64,000 bases of DNA, taken from Myxococcus stipitatus. GTDB taxonomy: Bacteria; Myxococcota; Myxococcia; Myxococcales; Myxococcaceae. Made by a program: the position numbers and the translations under genes. Of the stretch, positions 28,132 to 37,443 are shown one piece after another. How positions within the stretch are numbered: the stretch's first letter is position 1; the number at the start of each line of letters is the position of its first letter. The stretch lies in contig NZ_CP147913.1 of the NCBI RefSeq assembly GCF_037414475.1, forward strand, positions 8,380,501 to 8,444,500, written 5' to 3'. The notes under the pieces are model-generated. The model ran no database searches. It saw only the letters and a list, made by a program, of their open reading frames with translations, and had not been told where the DNA came from.

Positions 28132-31100
28132 TGTCATGGAGAAGTTGGTGCGAGGGCTCTCACCCGAGAAGCGGGTGAGTCTTGCGAAGATGCTGCTTCG
28201 CTCCGTGGGGGAGTCCGCTCCGGAGAAGAGCGCGGAACCCATTGCCATCATCGGAATGGGGTGTCGCTTCCCCGGTGGAGCGAACGACCCGGCCTCGTTC
28301 TGGAAGCTCCTGCGGGACGGAGTGGACACGGTCCAGGAGGTGCCTCGCGGGCGCTGGGACGTTGACGCGTACTACGACGCCGACCCGTCCGTTCCCGGAA
28401 AGATGTACACGCGCCATGGGGCCTTCCTGGATGGGATTGACCTCTTCGACCCGTATTTCTTTGGCATCCCTCCCCGCGCGGCCGCGAACCTGGACCCGCA
28501 GCATCGCCTGCTGCTGGAGGTGACCTGGGAGGCGTTGGAGAACGCGGGGCTCTCACCGAAGAGCCTCGCCGGAAGCAAGACCGGCGTGTTCATCGGGGGC
28601 GCCACGGGCGACTACACGCGGCTTCTCCAGAGCAAGGGCCCGGAGAGCATCGACGTGTCCTATCTCACCGGGAGCCTGCTCACGTTCGCGACAGGCAGGC
28701 TGTCGCACCTGCTCGATTTGCAGGGGCCCAACCTGGGCGTGGATACGGCATGTTCCTCATCGCTCGTCGCGGTGCACCTGGCGTGTCAGAGCTTGCGTTC
28801 GGGTGAGAGCTCGTTGGCCCTGGTGGGCGGCGCGAACCTCATCCTCGTTCCCGACGGGATGGTCACCACCTGCAAGTCCCGCATGCTCGCGGTGGATGGG
28901 CGCTGCAAGTCCTTTGACGCCGCCGCGGATGGATATGGACGGGGAGAGGGCTGCGGCATGGTCGTCCTCAAGCCGCTCTCACGGGCGATGGCGGAGGGAG
29001 ACAACATCCTCGCGGTCATCCGTGGCACGGCGGTGAATCAGGGCGGGCACAGCAGTGACCTGACCGTGCCCAACGGGCTCGCTCAGCAGGCGGTGATTCG
29101 CGAGGCGCTCGCGAACGGAGGGCTCGAGCCCTCGCACGTGGACTTCATCGAAGCGCACGGAACGGGCACGTCGCTGGGTGACCCTATCGAGATGCGCGCG
29201 CTGGGGGCCGTGTTCGAGGAGCGGAAGGCGCGGGGCGAGGTGCTCCGCGTGGGCTCGGTGAAGACGAACATCGGGCACCTCGAGTACGCGGCGGGCATCG
29301 CGGGGCTCATCAAGCTCGTGCTCGCCTTGCAGCACCGGGAGTTGCCTCCGCATCTGCACTTCAAGCGAGGCAATCCCTACATCCCTTGGAGCGAGCTGCC
29401 CGTGGAGGTTCCCACCGCCTGCGTCCCCTGGGCGGAACGAGGAGGCATGCGCGTGGGAGGCGTGAGCTCGTTTGGCGCCAGCGGGACGAACGCACACGTC
29501 GTGGTGGAGCAGGCACCCGAGGTGGGGAGGAGGGAAGAGAAGGAGGAAGGGAGAGCGAGGGTGTTGGCGCTGTCGGCGAGGAGCGAGAAGGCGCTGAGGG
29601 AGTTGGCGGGGAGGTACGCGAGGGGGGCAGAGGGGGAGGTGGGGGACGTGTGCTTCACGGCGAACGAGGGGAGAGGGAGGTACGTGGAGAGGGTGGCGGT
29701 GGTGGGGAGGACGCTGGAGGAGATGAAGGAGGAGTTGGGGAGGTACGAGAGGGAAGGCGTGGTGGAGAAGGGGGCGGTGGGGAAGGCGAAGAAGGTGGGG
29801 GGAGAAGAGGTGGTGATGCTCTTCACGGGGCAGGGGGTGCAGGCGGAGGGGATGGGGAGGGAGCTGTACGAGACGGAAGAGACATTCCGGGAAGAGATGA
29901 GGAAGTGCGACGAGGTGGTGAGGAGGGAGATGGGGGAGTCGCTGGTGGAGGTGCTGTACGGGGGGAAGGGGAAGTTGCTGGAGAAGGCGAGGATGTCGCA
30001 GGCGGCGTTGTTCGCGGTGGAGTACGGGCTGGCGAAGGTGTGGATGAAGTGGGGAGTGAAGCCAGCGGCGGTGATGGGGCACAGCCTGGGAGAGTACGTG
30101 GCGGCGTGCGTGGCGGGAGTGTTTGGGGTGGAGGAGGGGCTGAAGCTGGTGATGGAGAGAGGGAGGTTGATGGAGGGGTTGGAGGGGAAGGGGAGGATGG
30201 TGGCGGTGATGTGCGGGGAGGAGGAGGTGAGGAGAGAGGGGGGAGGAGGGCTGATAGCGGCGGTGAACGGGCCGGAGGAGGTGGTGCTGTCAGGGAGGGA
30301 GGAGGAGGTGGAGGAGGTAGTGGAGAGGTTGAGGGGGAAGGGGAAGGAGAGCCGGAGGCTGAAGACGACGCATGCGTTTCATTCGGAGTTGATGGAGCCG
30401 ATGAGGGAGGAGTTCGAGAGGGTGGCGGGAGAGGTGAGGATGGAGAGGGGGGAGGTGGAGTGGGTGTCGAATGTGAGTGGGAGGGAGGTGAAGGGGGACG
30501 AGGCGAGGAGTGGGAGGTATTGGGGGAGACACCTGAGGGAGCCGGTGAGGTGGTGGGAGGGATTGAAGGGGTTGTATGAGAAGGGGTACCGGGTATTCGT
30601 GGAGGTGGGGCCGAAGGCGACGCTGACGGGGATAGGGAAGAGGTATCTGGGAGGAGGGGAGTGGGTGGGGAGCCTGAAGCCGGGGAGGAGTGACAGGGAG
30701 GAGCTGCTGGGGAGCGCGGCGCGGTTGTATGTGAAAGGGGTGGAGGTGAAGTGGGGGGAGATGGAGGGGGGCAAAGAGAGACGGCGAGTGCCCTTGCCCA
30801 CGTATCCCTTTCAGCGCGAGCGCTTCTGGGTCGACTCGCTCATCCCCAACACGGATGTGCTGGTGTCGTTCTACCGGGCCGTTGCCCAGCTGGCGGAAGG
30901 CAACACTTCTTCAGGGGAGTCCCCTTCGCTGCGCTTCGCGACGTTCCGCGAGCCCGTGCCGGGCTTCTCGTGGGTCGCCATGTACCGGCCCGCCGCGGAC
31001 CCCGAGAAGGCGGCCATGTATCGGACGTTCTACGAGCTCGCCCTCAAGTCGAACCAGGAGATGGCCCGGACCCTCTATCGCGGGCTCGACTTCTCGTCGT

Positions 31101-32194
31101 TCAAGCGGGTGCTCGATATCGGGTGTGGCCACGCCGCCGACCTCATCGACATGGCGAAGGCACACTCCCATCTGGAGCTGCACGGCTGCAACATCTCGCC
31201 GGACCAGATTGAAGCGGGGCGCCAACGCATCCGTGCGCTGGGGCTCGATGGGCGGATTTCGCTGCACTACCAGGACAGCTCCCGAGACCCCTTCCCCGCG
31301 ACCTATGACCTGGCCATCGCCTTCCAGGTCATCCACCACATCCGGAACAAGGCGGACCTGTTCGCGAACATCAGCCGGAGTCTTCGCGAGGGCGGCTTCA
31401 TGGTCATGGCAGAGACCGTCTCGAACATGACCACCGCCATCGAGCACCCTGAGTCGACGACCCAGTTCGTGCCTCAATCCGAATGGGCGGACGTGCTGGC
31501 GCGCAACCACCTGCGCGTGGTGGAGGCGGTGGAGGCCAGCCAGGAGATCGCCAACTTCCTCCATGACCCCGACTTCGAGCGGAACTTCGCGGACGTGGCG
31601 CGAGGAACGGACGAGGTCACCCAGAAGCACCTCCACGGCATCCACATGTTGGGAGAGCTGCTTCGCCGCCGGCTGGCGGCCTATCTCCTGCTCACGGTGA
31701 CGAAGGACGAGTCGATGGATGCCGACACGCTCCGGCGCATCAACCTCGAGCGGCTCGGAGCCCGCGTGGCGTACAGCGCGGCCTGCGAGGCGGTGGAAAG
31801 AGGGACGTATGTGCGGCCTCCCGTGCCTGACGCCGCCGTGCTTCAGGCCGCTTCGTCGGCCGCGAGCACCTTCGCCAAGGATCTGCTCTCCGCGGCGCCC
31901 ATGCAGCGGGGGCCGCTCCTGGACAGCTACCTGCGAGAGCTGGTCGCCGGCCTCCTGAAGATGCCGGTGGCGCGGCTGGACGCGGAGCAGCCCCTCAACA
32001 CCCTGGGCATGGATTCACTGTTGTCATTGGAGCTGAAGCACAAGATTCACGCCGAGACGGGCGTGAACATGCAGCTCGATGAGCTGTTGCAGGGAGCGAG
32101 CGTCGCGCATCTGTCACAGCGGCTGGCGGAGCAGCTCAACGGAGGCACGCGAACGCAGGGGGCGAGCCCGGACTGGGAAGAAGGCGAACTGTGA
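28124..32194 (+). CDS. melF: PKS module: KS-AT(malonyl)-OMT-ACP, no KR
   Basis: 1356 residues, overlapping melE by 8 bases. A short helical N-terminus (MSDVMEKLVRGLSPEKR) precedes KS (C210 in VDTACSSS), AT (S654; HAFH from 750, malonyl-CoA), an O-methyltransferase (about 905-1195, VLDIGCGHAADL) and ACP (S1298 in LGMDSLLS). The C-terminus is the acidic tail DWEEGEL. Having an O-methyltransferase but no ketoreductase is the logic for methylating the enol of a beta-keto thioester, which makes the beta-methoxyacrylate that binds the Qo site of complex III. The methyltransferase is a clear paralogue of that in melE (shared PGFSW, SEWADVLARNH/EEWAELLARHH and NFL.DP.F segments). The AT is copy 2 of the cassette. 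Confidence 0.94.
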   Translation: MSDVMEKLVRGLSPEKRVSLAKMLLRSVGESAPEKSAEPIAIIGMGCRFPGGANDPASFWKLLRDGVDTVQEVPRGRWDVDAYYDADPSVPGKMYTRHGAFLDGIDLFDPYFFGIPPRAAANLDPQHRLLLEVTWEALENAGLSPKSLAGSKTGVFIGGATGDYTRLLQSKGPESIDVSYLTGSLLTFATGRLSHLLDLQGPNLGVDTACSSSLVAVHLACQSLRSGESSLALVGGANLILVPDGMVTTCKSRMLAVDGRCKSFDAAADGYGRGEGCGMVVLKPLSRAMAEGDNILAVIRGTAVNQGGHSSDLTVPNGLAQQAVIREALANGGLEPSHVDFIEAHGTGTSLGDPIEMRALGAVFEERKARGEVLRVGSVKTNIGHLEYAAGIAGLIKLVLALQHRELPPHLHFKRGNPYIPWSELPVEVPTACVPWAERGGMRVGGVSSFGASGTNAHVVVEQAPEVGRREEKEEGRARVLALSARSEKALRELAGRYARGAEGEVGDVCFTANEGRGRYVERVAVVGRTLEEMKEELGRYEREGVVEKGAVGKAKKVGGEEVVMLFTGQGVQAEGMGRELYETEETFREEMRKCDEVVRREMGESLVEVLYGGKGKLLEKARMSQAALFAVEYGLAKVWMKWGVKPAAVMGHSLGEYVAACVAGVFGVEEGLKLVMERGRLMEGLEGKGRMVAVMCGEEEVRREGGGGLIAAVNGPEEVVLSGREEEVEEVVERLRGKGKESRRLKTTHAFHSELMEPMREEFERVAGEVRMERGEVEWVSNVSGREVKGDEARSGRYWGRHLREPVRWWEGLKGLYEKGYRVFVEVGPKATLTGIGKRYLGGGEWVGSLKPGRSDREELLGSAARLYVKGVEVKWGEMEGGKERRRVPLPTYPFQRERFWVDSLIPNTDVLVSFYRAVAQLAEGNTSSGESPSLRFATFREPVPGFSWVAMYRPAADPEKAAMYRTFYELALKSNQEMARTLYRGLDFSSFKRVLDIGCGHAADLIDMAKAHSHLELHGCNISPDQIEAGRQRIRALGLDGRISLHYQDSSRDPFPATYDLAIAFQVIHHIRNKADLFANISRSLREGGFMVMAETVSNMTTAIEHPESTTQFVPQSEWADVLARNHLRVVEAVEASQEIANFLHDPDFERNFADVARGTDEVTQKHLHGIHMLGELLRRRLAAYLLLTVTKDESMDADTLRRINLERLGARVAYSAACEAVERGTYVRPPVPDAAVLQAASSAASTFAKDLLSAAPMQRGPLLDSYLRELVAGLLKMPVARLDAEQPLNTLGMDSLLSLELKHKIHAETGVNMQLDELLQGASVAHLSQRLAEQLNGGTRTQGASPDWEEGEL
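29513..30829 (+). repeat. AT cassette, copy 2 (in melF)
   Basis: Partner of 18102-19418 at a constant offset of 11411 bases, same reading frame, no gaps. Protein differences are Arg to Gly, Gly to Val, Glu to Ala and Leu to Phe. It shows the same AGG/GGG/GAG-dominated codon choice, two ATA isoleucines, and abrupt return to ordinary codons after GCTTCTGG at 30822-30829. Being direct repeats inside one operon, the copies could recombine and delete melE with parts of melD and melF. Confidence 0.97.
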
Positions 32195-35100
32195 TGGCCG
32201 GCGAACTGGTGGCGGAGCTGTCCAGGCTGGGCATCACGCTCTGGGTCGAAGGCGAGCGGCTGAAGTACCGCGCGCCGAAGGGCGCGTTATCCGCGGAGAC
32301 CCTGGCGTTGTTGTCCTCGAACAAGGCCGCGTTGGTGGAACACCTCCGCCAGCTCGCGGCGGATGGGGCGTCCGTTCATCCGCTCTCCCATGGGCAGCAA
32401 GCCCTCTGGTTCGTCTCTCAGCTGGCTCCGGACAGCGCCGCCTACAACACGGCGTTGTCGCTCCGCATCGTCTCCGAGCTGGATGTTCCGGCCTTGCGCC
32501 GCGCATGCCAGCGATTGGTGGACCGGCACGGGGCATTGCGGACGACGTTCACCTCCTATCAAGGGCAGCCCGTCCAGAAGGTGCGGCGGCAGGACACCGT
32601 GTGCTTCGAGCACGTCCTCATGACGGACTCGGAGCCCGAGGTGCTGCGCGAGCGTGTCACCCGTGCCAGTCTGGCCCCGTTCGACCTGGAGCGGGGGCCC
32701 TTGATGCGGGTGACCCTGTTCTCCCGTGGCGAGCGGGAGCACGTGCTGCTCTTCGCCATCCACCACATCGTCTACGACGGTTGGTCGCTGATCATCCTGG
32801 CCGAGGAGCTCGTACGCCACCTCTACCCCGCGGAGAAGACGGGAGGAGACGCGGAGCTCCCCGCTCCTCCTTCGGCCTACGTGGACTTCATCCGGTGGCA
32901 ATCGGAGATGCTCGCGGGCCCCGAAGGCCAGCGCCTGTGGGACTACTGGTCGAAGCAGCTCGCGGGGACGTTGCCCTCGCTCGACCTGCCGTTCGCGAAG
33001 CCTCGGCCCGCGGTCCAGACCTACGCGGGGGCGTCGGTCCCCGTGGCGCTACGGGGGGCGCTCCCGCGACGGTTGCGGGCGCTCTGCGAGCAGGAAGGCG
33101 TCACGCTCTACACGGTGCTCCTCGCGGCGTACATGGTGCTCCTGCACCGGTACTCGGGACAGGACGACCTCGTGGTGGGGTCGCCGACGCTCGGCCGGAC
33201 CCAGCCTCAGTTCGCGAGGGTGGTCGGCAACTTCATGAACATGATGGCCCTGCGGGGAGACCTCTCCGGGGACCCGAACTTCCGAGACCTCCTGCGACGG
33301 CTCCGGCAGACCGTGGTCGGCGCGCTCGCACACCAGGACTATCCCTTCCATCTGCTCGTGGAGAAGCTGAACCCGGAGCGTCACTCGGACCGTTCGCCCA
33401 TCTTCCAGGCGGTCTTCATGCTTCAACCGACGCCTCGGGACGACATCTACCAGGGGGATGAGTCCCGGCCCTTGCTTCCGGGCGGGCTGGTGTTGCGGCC
33501 CTTCGACATCCCCCAGCAGGAGGGACAGTTCGACCTGTCCCTGGAGCTGTCCGAGTCAGAAGACGCCTTGGGCGGCGTGCTGAAGTACCGCACGGACCTG
33601 TTCGACGCGGACTCGGTCCACCGGATGGTGGGCCATCTGACGACGTTGCTGGAGGGAATTGTCGACTCCCTGGAGCAGCGCATCTCCGACCTCCCGCTGC
33701 TGACGCCCGGAGAGCGGCGCGAGGTGCTGGAGACCTGGAACGACACGGCGACGGGGGCCGCGCGCGCGGCCTGCATCCATGAGCTCTTCGAGGCGCAGGT
33801 CCAACGCACTCCCGACGCGGCCGCGCTGATTTCAGGCGACGAGCGCTGGACGTACCGCGAGCTGGACCGCCGCGCGAACGGGCTGGCGCGGCGGCTGCGG
33901 ACGCTGGGGGTCGGGCCCGAGGTGCGGGTCGGACTCTGCATCTCTCGGGGCCCCGGCATGGTGGTGGGCATGCTGGGAATCCTGAAGGCGGGTGGCGCCT
34001 ACGTGCCCATGGACCCGACCTATCCCTCGGAACGACTCGCCTACATGCTCACGGATTCGTGCGCCCCCGTGGTCCTGTCCGAGTCCCGGCTGCGCTCCCT
34101 GCTGCCGGACGCGGGAGCGAAGTGGGTGTGGCTGGATGCCGAGAACGACGAGGCGGCGGAGACACCCGAGAGTGGTGTCTGTCCGGAGAACGTGGCGTAC
34201 ACGCTCTATACCTCCGGGTCCACCGGTCGCCCGAAGGCGTGCCTGGTGTGTCATCGCAACGTCGAGCGCTTCTTCGCGGCGATGGATGACGAGATGGAGG
34301 GGACGTCGCCAGGGGTGTGGCTCGCGACGACGAGCATGTCGTTCGACATCTCGGTGCTGGAGCTCCTGTACTCGCTGACCCGGGGCTTTCAGGTGGTGCT
34401 CCGAAGTGAGCAGGGCGTCAGCCGCAAGGTCATGTCGTGTGAGGGGGGACGCAAGCCGCTCGAGTTCAGCTTGTTCTACTTCGCGAGCGACGAGCGCGAA
34501 CACGCACGGGACAAGTATCGGCTCCTGCTGGAGGGGGCTCGCTTCGCGGACGAACACGGCTTCAGGGCGGTCTGGACTCCCGAGCGGCATTTCCATGCGT
34601 TTGGTGGGCTGTATCCGAATCCCTCCGTCGTGAGCGCGGCGCTGGCGGCGACGACTCGGAACATCCGCATCCGGGCGGGAAGCATCGTGCTGCCATTGCA
34701 CAATCCCATCCGTGTCGCGGAGGAGTGGTCTGTCGTGGACAACCTGTCGGGAGGGCGCGTCGACCTCTCGTTCGCCTCGGGGTGGCATCCCAACGACTTC
34801 GTGCTCGCGCCCGAGCGTTTCGCCGACGCTCGCAGCCGTTTCTTCGAGCAGATCTCCACCGTCCGGAAGCTGTGGAAGGGCGAGGCCGTGTCCTTCCGGA
34901 ACGGACAGGGGCAGGACGTGGAGGTCCAATCGTTGCCGCGGCCTGTCCAGCCCGACGTCCACGTCTGGGTGACAGCGGCGGGCAACCCGGAGACGTTCCG
35001 CGCTGCGGGAGAGGCGGGAGCCAGCGTCCTCACGCACCTGCTCGGGCAGAACCTCCTGGAGCTGTCGAAGAAGCTCCAGGTCTACCGCGAGGCCTGGAAG

Positions 35101-37428
35101 GCGGCTGGCCATGGGCCGGGCCCGGGTCACGTCACCCTCATGCTTCACACCTTCATGGGGGAGGACGTCGAGGCAGTCCGCCAGAAGGTGAACGGACCGC
35201 TGAGGCAGTACCTGAAGAGCTCGCTCGGACTGCTGCGCTCGGTCCTCGGCCCCCTCCCTCATGGAGAGGAGCTGGAGTCCTTGAGTGAAGAGGATGTCGA
35301 CCTGCTGCTGTCCCGGGCGGTGGACCGGTACTTCAACCAGATGGGCCTGTTCGGCGATGTGGAGACCTGCCTGCCGTTGATTGCGAAGCTGCGGGAGCTC
35401 GGGGTGGATGAGGTCGCCTGCCTCATCGACTTCGGCGTGGACGTCGAGTCGACGCTCGCTGGGTTGCGCACGCTCCATGCGCTGAAGGAGCGGTGCGAAC
35501 AGTCAGAGACCGCCGAGGAGGACATCTTCGCGCTCATCGCCCGGCACGGCGTCACCCATTTCCAGTGCACTCCGTCGATGCTGCGGATGTTGTTGATGGA
35601 GCCCGGGGTGGCGGAGGCACTCCGGCCGCTCAAGAAGCTGCTCGTGGGCGGCGAGCCGTTTCCCATGGCGCTCGCCCGGCAGGTGTTTGCGCATGTCCAG
35701 GGCGACGTCCTCAATATGTACGGGCCCACGGAGACGACCATCTGGTCTTCCTTCGACCAGGTGCGCGAGGACCAGGCGCAAGTCTTCATCGGCCGTCCCA
35801 TCGCGGACACGCGGATGTATGTGCTCGACAAGCGGCTACGGCCCGTCCCCGTGGGAGTGCCCGGCGAGGTCTTCATCGGGGGAGAGGGTGTGGCGCGAGG
35901 CTATCTCCACCGCCCGGAGCTGACGGCGGAGCGCTTCGTCCCGGACCCGTTGGGAACCAATCCAGGCGCTCGCATGTACCGCACGGGAGACCTGGCGCGG
36001 TACTCGCCAGAGGGACGCCTCGAGTTCCTGGGGCGCCTCGACACCCAGGTCAAGGTGCGGGGAGTCCGCATCGAGTTGGGCGAAGTCGAAGCGGAGCTTC
36101 GCGCGCATCCCGACGTCCGACAGGCGGTGGTGGTGGCCCGTCCCGACGCGGCGGGAGAGGTGATGCTCGTCGCCTATGTGGTGGCGGAGCCGAAGGTCTC
36201 ATCGTCCGAGCTGACGCGGCGGCTGAAGGCGCGTCTTCCGGCTCCGATGATACCCGCGCACTTCATCCAACTCGGCGCGCTGCCCTTGACGCCCAATCAG
36301 AAGCTGGACGTGCGCGCGCTGCCGGTTCCCAACGCGCCCGCCCCCGAGGTCTCGGCGGCATACGTCGCGCCTCGCGACGCGCTGGAGCTGGAGCTCGCCG
36401 CGCTGTGGGAGGAGTTGTTCGACCTGCGTCCCATCGGTGTCACCAGCGGCTTCTTCGAGCTGGGGGGACACTCCCTGCTCGCGGTGCGGCTGATGTCCCG
36501 ACTGCGCGCGAGGTTCGGCCGTCAGCTTCCCGTGTCGCTCCTGTTCCAGGCGGACACCATCCAGCGATTGGCGGACGTGCTGCGCCAGCGGGAGGCCGTG
36601 CCGAGGATTCGTGAGCCCCTGGTGCGAATCCAGGAGGCGGGGGACAAGCCGCCGCTCTTCTTCGTGCATCCCACGGGCGGGGACGTCCTCTGCTACGCGC
36701 CGCTGGCCCGGCAGCTCGGACCCCGGCAGCCCTTCTTCGCGTTGCAGGCCTTGGTGGACTCGGACTCCTACTCCGTCGAGGAGATGGCGGCGCGCTATCT
36801 GGAGGAGGTGCGCCGCGTGCGCCCTCAAGGGCCGTATCGCCTGGGCGGCTGGTCCACGGGAGGGATTGTCGCGCAAGCCATGGCGCGGCGGCTGGAGGCG
36901 GACGGCGAGCAGGTGGAAGTGCTCATGTTGTTGGAGACCTGGTCGCCCGACCTTTATCAACAAGCACAGGAGCCGGGGGCGTTGATGGCGTGGTTCGCCA
37001 CGGACCTGCTGGGAGGAACGGAGGCCGCGCGGTTGGACCCCGCGCGGCTGGAGTCGCTCGATGAAGGGGGCCGGCTCCGCTATCTGGTGGAGCATGCGAA
37101 GCAGCTCGGCGCGCTGCCTGGTGTCGAGCTTCCCGAGATGGAGCAGCGCTTCCGAGTCTTCGCGAGGAACGCGCGTGCGTTGGCTCGGTATCGGCCCGGG
37201 AGCTACGCCGGCAAGGTGCTCTTCCTTCAAGCGGAGCAGATGACGGCGAGCATGGCGGGCTCCATGCCCGCCCCGGTGGAGAGCTGGGGGGAGCGATTGT
37301 CGCAGGCCCGGCTCCATCGGGTCCCTGGCAATCACTACACGATGTTGCAGGCGCCTCACGTTCGTGAGGTCGCGGACCGGATGACTGTTGTCCTGGAGGA
37401 ACTTGGTGCGCCCGCCGTGGCGCATTGA
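32194..37428 (+). CDS. melG: NRPS: docking-C-A(Gly, with monooxygenase inside)-PCP-TE
   Basis: 1744 residues, TGATG overlap with melF. TubC-type docking (1-55); condensation domain (HHIVYDG at 190-196); A domain first half with TSGSTGRPKA (near 674) and FDISVLEL; then a luciferase-like monooxygenase (about 747-1102) inserted between A4 and A5; A domain second half; PCP (S1427 in GGHSL); thioesterase (S1554 in GWSTGG, H1714). Pocket residues read D-I-L-Q-L-G-M-I-W, close to the glycine code. In the related MtaG system the monooxygenase is held to oxidise the glycine alpha carbon so that the chain leaves as an amide; the same is inferred here. ATG 32194 was chosen over GTG 32191 because it lies in the usual TGATG coupling after GGAAGAAGG. 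Confidence 0.94.
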   Translation: MAGELVAELSRLGITLWVEGERLKYRAPKGALSAETLALLSSNKAALVEHLRQLAADGASVHPLSHGQQALWFVSQLAPDSAAYNTALSLRIVSELDVPALRRACQRLVDRHGALRTTFTSYQGQPVQKVRRQDTVCFEHVLMTDSEPEVLRERVTRASLAPFDLERGPLMRVTLFSRGEREHVLLFAIHHIVYDGWSLIILAEELVRHLYPAEKTGGDAELPAPPSAYVDFIRWQSEMLAGPEGQRLWDYWSKQLAGTLPSLDLPFAKPRPAVQTYAGASVPVALRGALPRRLRALCEQEGVTLYTVLLAAYMVLLHRYSGQDDLVVGSPTLGRTQPQFARVVGNFMNMMALRGDLSGDPNFRDLLRRLRQTVVGALAHQDYPFHLLVEKLNPERHSDRSPIFQAVFMLQPTPRDDIYQGDESRPLLPGGLVLRPFDIPQQEGQFDLSLELSESEDALGGVLKYRTDLFDADSVHRMVGHLTTLLEGIVDSLEQRISDLPLLTPGERREVLETWNDTATGAARAACIHELFEAQVQRTPDAAALISGDERWTYRELDRRANGLARRLRTLGVGPEVRVGLCISRGPGMVVGMLGILKAGGAYVPMDPTYPSERLAYMLTDSCAPVVLSESRLRSLLPDAGAKWVWLDAENDEAAETPESGVCPENVAYTLYTSGSTGRPKACLVCHRNVERFFAAMDDEMEGTSPGVWLATTSMSFDISVLELLYSLTRGFQVVLRSEQGVSRKVMSCEGGRKPLEFSLFYFASDEREHARDKYRLLLEGARFADEHGFRAVWTPERHFHAFGGLYPNPSVVSAALAATTRNIRIRAGSIVLPLHNPIRVAEEWSVVDNLSGGRVDLSFASGWHPNDFVLAPERFADARSRFFEQISTVRKLWKGEAVSFRNGQGQDVEVQSLPRPVQPDVHVWVTAAGNPETFRAAGEAGASVLTHLLGQNLLELSKKLQVYREAWKAAGHGPGPGHVTLMLHTFMGEDVEAVRQKVNGPLRQYLKSSLGLLRSVLGPLPHGEELESLSEEDVDLLLSRAVDRYFNQMGLFGDVETCLPLIAKLRELGVDEVACLIDFGVDVESTLAGLRTLHALKERCEQSETAEEDIFALIARHGVTHFQCTPSMLRMLLMEPGVAEALRPLKKLLVGGEPFPMALARQVFAHVQGDVLNMYGPTETTIWSSFDQVREDQAQVFIGRPIADTRMYVLDKRLRPVPVGVPGEVFIGGEGVARGYLHRPELTAERFVPDPLGTNPGARMYRTGDLARYSPEGRLEFLGRLDTQVKVRGVRIELGEVEAELRAHPDVRQAVVVARPDAAGEVMLVAYVVAEPKVSSSELTRRLKARLPAPMIPAHFIQLGALPLTPNQKLDVRALPVPNAPAPEVSAAYVAPRDALELELAALWEELFDLRPIGVTSGFFELGGHSLLAVRLMSRLRARFGRQLPVSLLFQADTIQRLADVLRQREAVPRIREPLVRIQEAGDKPPLFFVHPTGGDVLCYAPLARQLGPRQPFFALQALVDSDSYSVEEMAARYLEEVRRVRPQGPYRLGGWSTGGIVAQAMARRLEADGEQVEVLMLLETWSPDLYQQAQEPGALMAWFATDLLGGTEAARLDPARLESLDEGGRLRYLVEHAKQLGALPGVELPEMEQRFRVFARNARALARYRPGSYAGKVLFLQAEQMTASMAGSMPAPVESWGERLSQARLHRVPGNHYTMLQAPHVREVADRMTVVLEELGAPAVAH

Positions 37429-37443
37429 GGCGAGGTGTTTTGA

